From Bradyrhizobium sp. CCBAU 51765 (GTDB lineage: Bacteria; Pseudomonadota; Alphaproteobacteria; Rhizobiales; Xanthobacteraceae), in assembly GCF_015291725.1 (NCBI RefSeq), contig NZ_CP030038.1:6251001-6315000 (forward strand): a stretch of 64,000 nt of DNA, given 5' to 3'. This document shows, piece after piece, positions 27,699 to 35,838 of this stretch. The notes under the pieces are model-generated. The model was given only the letters and a program-made list of their open reading frames with translations. It was not told where the DNA came from and searched no databases. How positions within the stretch are numbered: the first letter of the stretch is position 1; each line of letters starts with the position of its first letter. The position numbers and the translations under genes were made by a program.

Positions 27699-28436
27699 TC
27701 ACCATTTCTCTCCGAACGGGCGGATCTCCATCTCGAAGGTCCAGGCGCTCTTTGGCTGCTGGTAGAGCTGCCAATAGGCGTTCGCGACGGACGATGGCGG
27801 CATCAGGAGGTCGGGATTGTCGAGCGCATTCGGCCCGAGCGCTTCGAGCCTGCGCTGCCGCACCCATTCGGTGTCGACCCCGGAATCGATGATGAGATGG
27901 GCGACGTGGATGTTCTTCGGCCCGAGCTCGCGCGCCATCGCCTGCGCCACCGCGCGCAGGCCGAACTTGGCGCTGGCGAAGGCGGCATAGCCGCTGCCGC
28001 CGCGCAAGGAGGCGGTGGCGCCAGTGAAGAAGATGTTGCCGCCGCCGCGCGGCAACATCAGCCGCGCCGCCTCGCGCCCCGCAAGGAAGCCGGAATAGCA
28101 GGCCATCTCCCACACTTTCCGGAACACGCGCTCGGTGGTGTCGAGGATCGGAAAATTGACGTTGGCGCCGACATTGAAGATGCAAACTTCCAGCGGCGCG
28201 TGCTTGTCGGCGTCGTTGAGGAAGGCGATGACTTCATCCTCCTTCCGCGCATCGAGCGAGCGCGCGTGGATGTCGCCGCCGGCGGCTTCGACATCTTGCA
28301 CCAATGGCGCGAGCTTGTCGCCATTGCGGCGGCCGGCGAAGATCGAGAACCCCTCGGCGGCAAACTTCCTGGCGATTTCGGAGCCGATGAAATCGCCGGC
28401 CCCGATGACGGCCGCTGTGGCGTTTCGCTTGGGCAA
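27699..28436 (-). CDS. SDR-like protein with altered active site
   Basis: 245 residues with a Rossmann motif (VIGAGDFIGSEIARKFA). The usual YxxxK is FASAK (in GYAAFASAKFGLRA), so the catalytic Tyr is replaced by Phe, though a Tyr lies three residues earlier. The Ser region is FFTGATASLRGG. It may be an atypical dehydrogenase or a non-catalytic binder. It is divergent from an HxlR regulator across a 172-base gap holding a small palindrome. The nitronate monooxygenase gene follows. Confidence 0.82.
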   Translation of the reverse strand: MPKRNATAAVIGAGDFIGSEIARKFAAEGFSIFAGRRNGDKLAPLVQDVEAAGGDIHARSLDARKEDEVIAFLNDADKHAPLEVCIFNVGANVNFPILDTTERVFRKVWEMACYSGFLAGREAARLMLPRGGGNIFFTGATASLRGGSGYAAFASAKFGLRAVAQAMARELGPKNIHVAHLIIDSGVDTEWVRQRRLEALGPNALDNPDLLMPPSSVANAYWQLYQQPKSAWTFEMEIRPFGEKW

Positions 28437-28494
28437 GGTCGCCTCCTCCGGTGAGCCGCTATAGGCAGGCGGCGGGCAGTGTACCGAAGACTAT

Positions 28495-28511
28495 AGTTCC
28501 GAAATAGAACT
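28495..28511. promoter_or_regulatory. Candidate HxlR operator
   Basis: Inverted repeat AGTTCC-N5-AGAACT lies 59 bases upstream of the SDR start and 98 bases before the HxlR start. Its position between divergent regulator and enzyme genes suggests an operator. No binding data. Confidence 0.4.
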
Positions 28512-28608
28512 GTCAAACTCAAGGGAGGATTGGTAGGGTTGTTTCGCTATTGCGTTGACTCTTCATGTCAGTTCCTTTTTCAGACTGACTGCCGCCGGAG
28601 ACCGTATC

Positions 28609-29073
28609 ATGAAATGGGACACGCTGGACGAAGAGCCCTGTTCGCTATCCCGCGCCGTCGCCGTGATTGGCGACCGCTGGACGCTTCTGATCCTGCGCGA
28701 GTGCTTCTTGCGGGTGCGCCGGTTCGAGGCGTTCCAGTCCTCGCTCCAGATCACGCGTCATCTGCTTTCCGAGCGGCTGAAGAAGCTGGTCCGCTTCGGC
28801 ATCCTGCGCCGCGTCCCGTATTCCGAGTCGCCAAAGCGCTACGAATACATCCTCACTCAGAAGGGGCTCGACCTCTACCCCATCATCATGGCGATGGTGC
28901 ATTGGGGTGACACGCATATGGGCGACGAGCGCGGCCGGCCGCTGCTGCACGAGCACAAGATTTGCGGCAAGCTGTTCGATCCCGTGATGGTGTGCTCGGA
29001 ATGCGGTGAGCCGCTGCAAGCCAGGCAGGTGCATGTGCATGCGGGGCCGGGGCGGGACCAGGCAGTGGGGTGA
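28609..29073 (+). CDS. HxlR family transcriptional regulator
   Basis: 154 residues. Winged-HTH of the HxlR type: EEPCSLSRAVAVIGDRWTLL, ILRECFLRVRRFEAFQ, ITRHLLSERLKKLVRFGILR. It has the conserved N-terminal Cys (EEPCS) and a C-terminal CxxCG-like pair (MVCSECGEPL), so redox or metal sensing is possible. Probably controls the divergent SDR/nitronate monooxygenase genes. Start ATG 28609 (MKWDTLDEEPCS) fits the family. Confidence 0.9.
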   Translation: MKWDTLDEEPCSLSRAVAVIGDRWTLLILRECFLRVRRFEAFQSSLQITRHLLSERLKKLVRFGILRRVPYSESPKRYEYILTQKGLDLYPIIMAMVHWGDTHMGDERGRPLLHEHKICGKLFDPVMVCSECGEPLQARQVHVHAGPGRDQAVG

Positions 29074-29146
29074 GCAGGCGACTCTGGTGAGATTGCTGGC
29101 GCCGCGCCAGAATGGTCTGCGCCAGCGCGCCCCCCGCCTTGCACCT

Positions 29147-29305
29147 TCAGTGCGTCTTCGTCTCGTGCCACTTCTCGAGATCGGGCTTCACCTCGTCCGA
29201 TCCCTGCTCCTTCTCGGGGTTGCCCTTCCAGGGCTTGTCCGTCTGTCGGTGCGAACCCCAGTCGTTCTGCTGCCGGGGATCGTCGTTGGGCCGTTCCTTG
29301 CTCAT
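29147..29305 (-). CDS. Small charged hydrophilic protein
   Basis: 52 residues, starting MSKERPNDDPRQQNDWGSHR and ending KPDLEKWHETKTH. Entirely hydrophilic and probably disordered, like small stress-induced proteins. It lies 21 bases after the PRC-barrel gene on the same strand and should share its EcfG-type promoter. A purine-rich AAGGTGAG precedes the ATG. No function known. Confidence 0.6.
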   Translation of the reverse strand: MSKERPNDDPRQQNDWGSHRQTDKPWKGNPEKEQGSDEVKPDLEKWHETKTH

Positions 29306-29326
29306 CGATCTCACCTTCCTGAAACG

Positions 29327-29701
29327 TTAAGCGAAGGGAACGCCGTAATAGGAGTTGATACCACGCACGGCGGCGTCATCACTCCAGTTCCAATCGCTTC
29401 GTGAGCCATATTTGGGCGCGCCTTCCAGCTCCTTGGTGGTGATGCCGGTGACATAACCGCCGAGCTCGGTGTCGTATTTCAGCGACTGCCAGGGCAACGG
29501 ATAGTGGTCGTTGCCGAGTCCCAGGAATCCACCAAAGCCGAGCACGGCGTAGGACACTTGGCCACTGATCTTGTCGATCATCACGCGTTCGATCGAACCG
29601 ATCCGGTTGCGATCGGCGCCATAGACCGATGTTCCCTCGACCTTGTCGCTGCCGATCAAACGGCCCGTCTCGCTGCGATCCAGTTCGTCTTGGTTCAACA
29701 T
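29327..29701 (-). CDS. PRC-barrel domain protein
   Basis: 124 residues with a PRC-barrel beta-domain (LIGSDKVEGTSVYGADRNRI, GSIERVMIDKISGQVSYAVL, PLPWQSLKYD). Such domains occur in RimM, photosynthetic reaction centre H and in small stress proteins of rhizobia; the role here is unknown. The ATG at 29701 has GGAG seven bases upstream, preferred over longer in-frame extensions. An EcfG-type promoter lies 31 bases upstream, divergent from the TPP-enzyme promoter. Confidence 0.82.
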   Translation of the reverse strand: MLNQDELDRSETGRLIGSDKVEGTSVYGADRNRIGSIERVMIDKISGQVSYAVLGFGGFLGLGNDHYPLPWQSLKYDTELGGYVTGITTKELEGAPKYGSRSDWNWSDDAAVRGINSYYGVPFA

Positions 29702-29732
29702 CGCAATTCTCCGCTCAGCCACGTGCAAAGCC

Positions 29733-29757
29733 AACCGGATAGGCACGGGATCGTTCC
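29733..29757 (-). promoter_or_regulatory. EcfG-type promoter for the PRC-barrel gene
   Basis: On the minus strand GGAAC (29757-29753), 16-base spacer, GGTT (29736-29733), 31 bases before the PRC-barrel ATG. Confidence 0.7.
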
Positions 29758-29780
29758 GGTGCATGTTCCGTGAGCGGTCA

Positions 29781-29805
29781 GGAACATCGCGCCAAACGAG
29801 CGGTT
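29781..29805 (+). promoter_or_regulatory. EcfG-type promoter for the TPP-enzyme gene
   Basis: GGAAC (29781-29785), 16-base spacer, GGTT (29802-29805), 41 bases before the ATG at 29847. It forms a divergent pair with the site at 29733-29757. Confidence 0.7.
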
Positions 29806-29846
29806 CTCTGAGTTTCATGCACCTGACAAACCAAGGGCCACACGCA

Positions 29847-31634
29847 ATGTCCCAGACCGTTTCCGACTTCATCGTCCAGCGTCTGCATCAATGGGGCGTG
29901 CGCCACATCTTCGGCTATCCCGGCGACGGCATCAACGGCGTGTTCGGTGCAATGAACCGGGCCGGCGGCAAGATCGGCTTCGTGCAGGCGCGGCATGAGG
30001 AAATGGCAGCGTTCATGGCGACCGCCTACGCAAAGTTCTCGGGCGAGCTCGGCGTCTGCATTGCGACCTCCGGCCCCGGCGCCTCGCATCTCGTCACCGG
30101 GCTCTACGATGCGCTGCTCGATCACCAGCCCGTGCTGGCGATTGTCGGCCAGCAGTCGCGCAACGCCCTCGGCGGCCACTATCAGCAGGAACTCGATCTT
30201 CTCTCGATGTTCAAGGATGTTGCCGGCGCCTACGTCATGCAGGCATCCTCGCCTGCGCAAGTGCGGCACCTGATCGACCGCGCGGTGCGGATTGCGCTGG
30301 CGCGGCGGACCCCGACCGTGGTCATCCTGCCCAACGACCTGCAGGAGGAACCTTACGAGGATCCGCCCCGTGAACACGGCACGCTGCATTCCGGCATTGG
30401 CTACAGCCCACCCAGCATCATGCCGCGTGAGGCCGATCTCGACCGCGCCGCGGAGGTGCTCAACGCCGGCAAGAAGGTCGCGATGCTCGTCGGCGCCGGC
30501 GCGCTTCACGCCACCGACGAGGTGATCGCGGTTGCCGAGCGGCTGTCGGCCGGCTGCGCCAAGGCACTGCTCGGCAAGGCCGCGCTGCCCGACGACCTGC
30601 CGTGGGTCACAGGCTCGATCGGCCTGCTCGGCACCGAGCCCAGCTACAACATGATGATGGAGTGCGACACGCTGCTGATGGTGGGCTCGGCCTTTCCCTA
30701 CGCCGAATTCCTGCCCAAGGAAGGCAGCGCGCGCGGCGTTCAGATCGATATCGACGCCAGCATGCTGTCGATCCGTTTTCCCGTGGAGGTCGGTCTCGTC
30801 GGCGACGCCGCCGAGACGCTGCGCGCATTGCTGCCGCGACTCGCGCCCAAGACTGACGACGCCTGGCGCCGGGGCATTGAAGACGATGTTGCGAGATGGT
30901 GGAAGACGCTGGACGACCGCGCACATCAGCCCGCGGCGCCCGTCAACCCTCAGCTTGTCGCCTGGGAACTGTCCCCGCGCCTGCCCGACCGCGCCATCAT
31001 CACAAGCGATTCCGGCTCGTGTGCCAACTGGTTCGCGCGGGACCTGAAGATGCGGCGCGGCATGACGGCCTCGCTGTCCGGCGGCCTCGCCTCGATGGGC
31101 GCCGCAGTTCCTTATGCGCTCGCCGCAAAATACGCCCAGCCGGACCGGCCGGTGATCGCACTGGTCGGCGACGGCGCCATGCAGATGAACAACATGGCCG
31201 AACTGATCACGGCTGCGAAATACTGGCGCTCGTGGCGGGATCCGCGCTTCATCGTCTGCGTCTTCAACAACGAAGACCTCAATCAGGTGACGTGGGAGCA
31301 GCGCATCATCAACGGTGATCCCAAGTTCGAGGCTTCGCAGCGCATTCCTGACGTCTCCTATTCACGCTTCGCCGAGCTGATCGGCCTCACCGGCATCTTC
31401 GTGGACGGCCCACAGCTGCTCGGCTCCGCCTGGGAGCAGGCGCTGGCGAGTGACATGCCGGTTGTGCTGGAAGTGAAAACCGATCCGGAGGTGCCGCCGC
31501 TGCCGCCGCACATCACCTTGCAGCAGGCGAAGAATTTCTCGCTCGCGCTGATGAAGGGCGATCCGAACGAAAGCGGGATGATCAAGGGAGCAGCGCGGCA
31601 GATGTTCGAATCGATCCTGCCCGGGAAGCAATGA
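29847..31634 (+). CDS. Thiamine pyrophosphate-dependent enzyme (acetolactate synthase/pyruvate oxidase-like)
   Basis: 595 residues in the usual three-domain order. N-terminal PYR domain with IFGYPGDGINGVFGAMNRAG and catalytic Glu51 (ARHEEMAA); central domain (about 195-330); C-terminal PP domain with the TPP motif LVGDGAMQMNNMAEL, ending near VCVFNN (about 436-470). It is too diverged to call ilvB, and no small regulatory subunit follows. The probable substrate is pyruvate or another 2-oxoacid. It starts an apparent stress-induced unit with two small genes. Confidence 0.87.
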   Translation: MSQTVSDFIVQRLHQWGVRHIFGYPGDGINGVFGAMNRAGGKIGFVQARHEEMAAFMATAYAKFSGELGVCIATSGPGASHLVTGLYDALLDHQPVLAIVGQQSRNALGGHYQQELDLLSMFKDVAGAYVMQASSPAQVRHLIDRAVRIALARRTPTVVILPNDLQEEPYEDPPREHGTLHSGIGYSPPSIMPREADLDRAAEVLNAGKKVAMLVGAGALHATDEVIAVAERLSAGCAKALLGKAALPDDLPWVTGSIGLLGTEPSYNMMMECDTLLMVGSAFPYAEFLPKEGSARGVQIDIDASMLSIRFPVEVGLVGDAAETLRALLPRLAPKTDDAWRRGIEDDVARWWKTLDDRAHQPAAPVNPQLVAWELSPRLPDRAIITSDSGSCANWFARDLKMRRGMTASLSGGLASMGAAVPYALAAKYAQPDRPVIALVGDGAMQMNNMAELITAAKYWRSWRDPRFIVCVFNNEDLNQVTWEQRIINGDPKFEASQRIPDVSYSRFAELIGLTGIFVDGPQLLGSAWEQALASDMPVVLEVKTDPEVPPLPPHITLQQAKNFSLALMKGDPNESGMIKGAARQMFESILPGKQ

Positions 31635-31643
31635 GGTGAAACA

Positions 31644-31874
31644 ATGAGCGACTTCCGCGACATCCAGCACGGCGTCAACGATCCGGTCGGAGGCCTCGAC
31701 GTCAAGCGGCAGATCAACGACAACCGCACGCCGCATGAGCAGGCGCAGCACCATGCGGACGTGCGCGCCGACGCGACCCCCACGTCGGCGGAGCCATTCC
31801 TTCCGGAGCGGCTGCGGCGAAAGGCGACCGATCCGATCAATCCGCGGACCGGTCGCCGTCCTGCGGGCCAGTGA
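31644..31874 (+). CDS. Small hydrophilic protein
   Basis: 76 residues (MSDFRDIQHGVNDPVGGLDV...TGRRPAGQ), rich in Arg, Asp, His and Pro, with no membrane segment and probably disordered. It starts nine bases after the TPP-enzyme stop with GAGGTG upstream, so the two are co-translated from one mRNA. Function unknown. Confidence 0.65.
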   Translation: MSDFRDIQHGVNDPVGGLDVKRQINDNRTPHEQAQHHADVRADATPTSAEPFLPERLRRKATDPINPRTGRRPAGQ

Positions 31875-31877
31875 TTA

Positions 31878-31902
31878 GGAACCTCGGCTCCTGCGACGTG
31901 TT
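31878..31902 (+). promoter_or_regulatory. Possible EcfG-type promoter (variant)
   Basis: GGAAC (31878-31882), 16-base spacer, TGTT (31899-31902), 56 bases before the DUF4142 ATG. One mismatch in the -10 element compared with the GGTT sites. Confidence 0.4.
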
Positions 31903-31957
31903 GGTCGGCGCACATTCGCCGGCAAACGGCCGCGCGACCTATCGGAGGGATTTGACC

Positions 31958-32509
31958 ATGAAACGAACCATCATCGCACTTGCCTGCGTGGCTCTCGCGG
32001 GCCCCGCGCTCGCCCAGTCGCTCGGCGAGAAGACCGGCGTCAACTCGGCGCTCGGCGTCGCTCCATCCACTGCCGACTTCGTCAAGCAGGTGGCGATCAG
32101 CGACATGTTCGAGATCGAATCGAGCAAGCTCGCCCAGCAAAAGGGCAACGCGCAGGAAAAGAGCTTCGCGCAACAGATGGTGACCGATCACACCAAGACC
32201 AGCACCGAGCTCAAGGGGCTTGTCAACGGCAGCAAGGTGCAGGCGACGCTACCGACCGCGCTCGACAGCTCCCATCAGGGCAAGCTCGACAAGCTCAAGA
32301 GCGCGACCGGCAAGGACTTCAGCTCGGACTACAATTCCTATCAGGTCAGCGCCCATGAGGACGCCGTCTCCCTGTTCGAACGCTATGCCAAGGGCGGCGA
32401 CAATGCTGCGCTGAAGGACTGGGCCGGCAAGACCCTGCCGGCACTGAAGCACCACCTCGACATGGCCAAGGAGCTCGGCAAGGCGCCGAGCGTCGGTCAA
32501 ACCAAGTAA
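31958..32509 (+). CDS. DUF4142 secreted protein
   Basis: 183 residues. Signal peptide (MKRTIIALACVALAGPALAQ), then a helical DUF4142 domain: DFVKQVAISDMFEIESSKLA, AQQMVTDHTKTSTELKGL, and a C-terminal ALKHHLDMAKEL. DUF4142 is a ferritin-like helical bundle found in many periplasmic stress proteins of rhizobia; its function is unknown. GGAGGGA precedes the ATG. A hairpin follows at 32520. Confidence 0.85.
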   Translation: MKRTIIALACVALAGPALAQSLGEKTGVNSALGVAPSTADFVKQVAISDMFEIESSKLAQQKGNAQEKSFAQQMVTDHTKTSTELKGLVNGSKVQATLPTALDSSHQGKLDKLKSATGKDFSSDYNSYQVSAHEDAVSLFERYAKGGDNAALKDWAGKTLPALKHHLDMAKELGKAPSVGQTK

Positions 32510-32519
32510 CACATTGCAG

Positions 32520-32546
32520 AAGGACGCCGGCGCGTCTGGCGTCCTT
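32520..32546 (+). terminator. Hairpin after the DUF4142 gene
   Basis: A 9-bp perfect stem AAGGACGCC / GGCGTCCTT with a 9-base loop, 11 bases after the stop. The tail CTTGG is only weakly T-rich, so termination may be inefficient. Confidence 0.5.
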
Positions 32547-32598
32547 CTTGGCAACGATGGCCGTCTCCGCGCATTGAGGTTCGAACATCGCGGAGAGC

Positions 32599-33603
32599 AT
32601 GATGTCGAACCACAGCAAAACCTCACTGTCCCGCCGGCACGTCGTCCACGCCGCGAGCGCGACGCTCGCGGCGGCTTCGCTGGCGTCCTCAGCAGCGCAA
32701 GGAAACGCGTCCATGGCAGATACCGACTTGACCAATCCCTTAACCCGCTATCCGAAGCCGCCGTTCAAGAAACAGTCGCAGCCCTGGCCGGGCCTTGCCG
32801 GCAGGATGGAGCCGCGGCCAGATCATGGCGAGACCAGCTACAAGGGCTCCGGCCGGCTCGCCGGCCGCAAGGCGCTGATCACTGGCGGGGATTCGGGCAT
32901 GGGCCGTGCCGCCGCAATCGCCTATGCGCGCGAAGGCGCCGATGTCGCAATCAACTATCTCCCTGCTGAAGAGCCCGACGCGCAGGAGGTGATCGCACTC
33001 ATCAAAAAGGAAGGGCGCACCGGACTTGCAATCCCCGGCGATCTCAAGGACGAGGCCTTCTGCAAGCAATTGGTCGAGCAGGCGGCGCAGGGCCTCGGCG
33101 GACTCGACATCGTCGTCTGCAATGCCGCTCGGCAACAAACGCGCGCTTCTATCCTCGACGTATCCTCAGAGGATTTCGATGCAACGATGAAGGCTAACCT
33201 TTACGCGCCGTTCTGGATCATCAAGGCGGCGCTGCCGCATCTCAAGCCCGGCTCCTGCATCATCGGCACGACGTCCGAGCAGGCCTACGATCCTTCGCCG
33301 GATCTCTACGACTATGCGCAGACCAAGGCGGCGACGATGAACTATGTGAAATCGCTGGCGAAGCAGCTCGCCTCAAAGGGCGTCCGCGTCAATGGCGTCG
33401 CGCCCGGACCGATCTGGACGCCGCTTCAGGTCTCCGGCGGTGCCACGATGGACAAGCTCGAAAAATTCGGCGGCATGACACCGCTCGGCCGTCCCGGCCA
33501 GCCTGTCGAGCTCGCATCGATTTACGTGCAGCTTGCCGCCGCCGATGCAAGCTATGCGACGGGACAGGTCTATGGCGCCGCCGGCGGCTCCGGACAACCG
33601 TAG
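32599..33603 (+). CDS. SDR family oxidoreductase, YghA/YhdF-like, with Tat-type signal
   Basis: 334 residues. A twin-arginine-like leader (LSRRHVVHAASATLAAASLA) precedes the SDR core: ALITGGDSGMGRAAAIAYAR, VCNAARQQ, TTSEQAYDP, YAQTK with the Tyr/Lys pair, and a final YGAAGGSGQP. Relatives include general-stress proteins of Bacillus (YhdF, YhxD) and E. coli YghA. Substrate unknown. Whether it is exported is inference. The start may be 32599 or 32602. Confidence 0.87.
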   Translation: MMSNHSKTSLSRRHVVHAASATLAAASLASSAAQGNASMADTDLTNPLTRYPKPPFKKQSQPWPGLAGRMEPRPDHGETSYKGSGRLAGRKALITGGDSGMGRAAAIAYAREGADVAINYLPAEEPDAQEVIALIKKEGRTGLAIPGDLKDEAFCKQLVEQAAQGLGGLDIVVCNAARQQTRASILDVSSEDFDATMKANLYAPFWIIKAALPHLKPGSCIIGTTSEQAYDPSPDLYDYAQTKAATMNYVKSLAKQLASKGVRVNGVAPGPIWTPLQVSGGATMDKLEKFGGMTPLGRPGQPVELASIYVQLAAADASYATGQVYGAAGGSGQP

Positions 33604-33701
33604 TTGCGGCACGGCGGGCCGAGGCCCCGTGACAGTTCAGGAACCTTCTTTGGCTCCGGGCTTTACAAAACCGTCATGGAGGAAAACTCGCCGGCGGACC
33701 G

Positions 33702-34289
33702 ATGGCGCTCGTAACAGTGAAACCCACCCGGATCGATACGGCGATCGCCAACGAGATCGCACACAATACCAACTCAGGACTCGAGCATGCCGCCCAGACA
33801 ATGACCTGGGGCGCCGACGAGCATGTGCTGCTCGCGCTCGCTGCGGCCGGATGGCTCTACACCAGCCTCCGGCATCCGCAGCGGCGTCCCGTTGCCGATC
33901 ACGTCCTGATGGTATCGCTGGTGACGGCGATAGTGCCGCATGTCTTGAAATCCGTATTCGACCAGACGAGGCCTGACCGGCTCACCGTGAGCGGCCACCG
34001 GCGCGGTATTCCCTATTCGGGACGCCCTCACGACGCGTTTCCCTCCGGTCACGCCGTGCATATGGGCGCCCTCGCCTCGGCGGCCGGCCTGTTGCCGCCG
34101 GCCTCGCGCCGCTTGGCACGCTCGCTCGCCGTGACATTGTCGCTGACACGCGTGGCGCTGCTGGCGCACTGGATCAGCGACGTGGTGGCAGGCTTCACGC
34201 TCGGCATCGTCGTCGAGCGACTGTTCAGGCGGTTCACGCTGGCGAAATCACAGCAGCAGCGGACCGAAGCCTCGCGGGTACGGCCATGA
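33702..34289 (+). CDS. PAP2 family phosphatase
   Basis: 195 residues, membrane protein. The three-part acid-phosphatase motif is present: KSVFDQTRPDR, PSGHAVHMGA, and SLTRVALLAHWISDVVAGF, with catalytic His residues. It may dephosphorylate undecaprenyl-pyrophosphate or phosphatidic acid. The gene overlaps the next one by ATGA (34286-34289), implying coupled translation with two small membrane proteins. Confidence 0.88.
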   Translation: MALVTVKPTRIDTAIANEIAHNTNSGLEHAAQTMTWGADEHVLLALAAAGWLYTSLRHPQRRPVADHVLMVSLVTAIVPHVLKSVFDQTRPDRLTVSGHRRGIPYSGRPHDAFPSGHAVHMGALASAAGLLPPASRRLARSLAVTLSLTRVALLAHWISDVVAGFTLGIVVERLFRRFTLAKSQQQRTEASRVRP

Positions 34290-34633
34290 CGGAATATCTC
34301 GTGCGCTTCGTCGCCGGCGGGCTGATCGTGTCCATCTTCGCAATCCTCGGTGACATGCTGCGGCCAAAGAGCTTTGCCGGGCTTCTCGGCGCAGCTCCGT
34401 CGGTCGCGCTGGCCACCCTTGGCATCGCCGTGGTCCAGCACGGCCCGCAATATGCCGCGGCCGCGAGCTGGACGATGATCTATGGCGCCATCGCGCTCGC
34501 CTGCTACAGCCTCGCCGTCTGTCATCTCCTGATGAGGATCCGTCTCGGCGCGCTCCCCGCGACGGTCCTTGCCTTTGTCGTATGGCTCGGGGTTGCCTTC
34601 GGTCTGCTCGCCGGTTTGGGAGGTGCCGCCTGA
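34286..34633 (+). CDS. DUF3147-like small membrane protein
   Basis: 115 residues with four hydrophobic helices (LVRFVAGGLIVSIFAILGDM, FAGLLGAAPSVALATLGIAV, and others). Layout and the Gly-rich first helix resemble DUF3147/GlpM-like proteins. Translation-coupled on both sides: its ATG overlaps the PAP2 stop, and its TGA overlaps the ATG of the next gene by one base. Unknown function, possibly a membrane partner of the phosphatase. Confidence 0.75.
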   Translation: MTEYLVRFVAGGLIVSIFAILGDMLRPKSFAGLLGAAPSVALATLGIAVVQHGPQYAAAASWTMIYGAIALACYSLAVCHLLMRIRLGALPATVLAFVVWLGVAFGLLAGLGGAA

Positions 34634-35115
34634 TGCTGGTGAAGCTATCGTCATCCGCACTGAAACAGACGCGGTGGTACGAATACGCCGTTCGCTTCGC
34701 GCTCGGCGGCTGCGCGACGGTGCTCGCGGGAGTCATCGGCGCGCATTTCGGCGTTTCTGTCGGCGGGCTCTTTCTTGCACTCCCGGCCATCTTCTGTGCC
34801 ACCGCGACCCTGATCGAAAGCCACGAGCGTCACGCCAAGGAGAAGGCCGGGCTGAGCGGGCGGCGTCGCGGGCAGGAGGCCGCAGCGCTCGATGCGGCAG
34901 GTGCAGCACTCGGCGGCATCGGCCTCGCGGCGTTCGCTGTCGTCTTCCATGCCACCGTCGGTGCAAGTGTTGCCCTCGGTTTCATCGCCGCATTGACGGT
35001 CTGGGCCATCGTTTCCGTGACGGCCTGGTGGCTCAGGCGCAAGCTTCGCATCGTCTCGCACAGTCGCAGTGCCCACTCGCCATCGGCAGAGGGCTCCCGC
35101 TTCGTGAAGCCCTGA
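34633..35115 (+). CDS. DUF3147-like membrane protein, second of a pair
   Basis: 160 residues: helices at about 19-40, 44-62, 92-112 and 115-138, with a basic loop (HAKEKAGLSGRRRG) between the second and third and a Ser/Arg-rich tail. It resembles the preceding protein at YAVRFALGGCATVLAGVIGA, so the pair may be an old duplication forming a hetero-oligomer, as EmrE-like small proteins do. TGATG overlap with the previous gene. Confidence 0.72.
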   Translation: MLVKLSSSALKQTRWYEYAVRFALGGCATVLAGVIGAHFGVSVGGLFLALPAIFCATATLIESHERHAKEKAGLSGRRRGQEAAALDAAGAALGGIGLAAFAVVFHATVGASVALGFIAALTVWAIVSVTAWWLRRKLRIVSHSRSAHSPSAEGSRFVKP

Positions 35116-35116
35116 A

Positions 35117-35284
35117 CTAGCTAGCCTTCGCCGTCGTCGACGTCTGCGATTGCGGCGGCTGGAGCCCCGGGCTGTTGGCCCAGCGCTCGACCTGATCGAT
35201 GATTTTCTGGTGGCTTGGCCGCACTGGCTTGGGCGCTTCGGGCTCTTCGGAAAGCCTGCGAGGTAACGCGACTTCGTCCGTCAT
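35117..35284 (-). CDS. Small hydrophilic protein
   Basis: 55 residues beginning MTDEVALPRRLSEEPEAPKP, with an amphipathic middle (HQKIIDQVERWANSPG) and a Ser/Thr tail. GGGAGAGAGA lies before the ATG at 35284. It converges with the DUF3147 gene with only one base between stops. Function unknown, but the good ribosome site and plausible codon use support it. Confidence 0.55.
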   Translation of the reverse strand: MTDEVALPRRLSEEPEAPKPVRPSHQKIIDQVERWANSPGLQPPQSQTSTTAKAS

Positions 35285-35319
35285 GGTCTCTCTCCCTTTC
35301 AGGAAGAATGCGCCATGGC

Positions 35320-35457
35320 AGGGATACGTTTCAAAATTAACTACTTGATTTTATTATATATTTTTACTCATTGGGAGACTTTGGCGACTCTGGCGGAACC
35401 CTCGCCAGGTTTGTTCGTTGAGTAAACCACTCAACTTACTCAATTTGCGTGATCGCC
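35320..35457. promoter_or_regulatory. AT-rich regulatory stretch with ACTCAA repeats
   Basis: A strikingly AT-rich patch (35330-35365) is followed by TTGAGT (35418-35423)-N5-ACTCAA (35429-35434), a perfect dyad, and a further ACTCAA at 35438-35443. A related ACTCAT is at 35366-35371. It lies just upstream of a small DNA-binding-type gene, so autoregulation is plausible. Confidence 0.5.
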
Positions 35458-35706
35458 ATGAACGACCTTCGCGCCGAGCGCCTTCAGGTCATGCTCTCGC
35501 CGGAAGAGTTGGCCGCCATCGACGATTTCCGGTTCAAGCACCGAATGCCGACGCGGGCAGCCGCAGTCCGCGAACTCCTCAGGTTCGGACTGACCGCCGC
35601 CGGCGTCGATGCCGCCGTGGGCGTGAAGTCAAGCAGCTTTGGCGTGTTCGGCCGCGGACCTGATGGACATACTCAGGGTGATCCAGAGAGCAGCACCGGC
35701 GGCTGA
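35458..35706 (+). CDS. Small ribbon-helix-helix-like DNA-binding protein
   Basis: 82 residues. LQVMLSPEELAAIDDFRF, then RMPTRAAAVRELLRFGLTAA gives one beta strand and two helices in the spacing of the ribbon-helix-helix fold. A flexible Gly/Ser tail follows. It may regulate the ACTCAA repeats just upstream. ATG 35458 is chosen; GTG 35449 is in frame three codons earlier. Confidence 0.65.
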   Translation: MNDLRAERLQVMLSPEELAAIDDFRFKHRMPTRAAAVRELLRFGLTAAGVDAAVGVKSSSFGVFGRGPDGHTQGDPESSTGG

Positions 35707-35719
35707 CGCACATAAGCAA

Positions 35720-35750
35720 ACGGCCCTGGCACAGTGGGTGCCAGGGCCGT
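35720..35750 (+). terminator. Strong hairpin after the ribbon-helix-helix gene
   Basis: A 13-bp perfect stem (ACGGCCCTGGCAC / GTGCCAGGGCCGT) with a 5-base loop, 13 bases after the stop. The T tract is poor, but the stem is long. It can fold in either direction, so it may also end the convergent 67-residue gene. Confidence 0.6.
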
Positions 35751-35838
35751 CCTTGGAGATTGCTTCCGGCGCACCGGGGGCATGACAACCGGAAGCAATC
35801 CGTCGACTCTTCCCGCGGGGATTCGTTCCTCGTGAGAA

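Noticed and set aside
33645..33669. GGAAC upstream of the PAP2 gene as an EcfG promoter
   Set aside because: At 16 bases the -10 would be CTTT, and at 17 TTTA; neither fits GGTT or CGTT.
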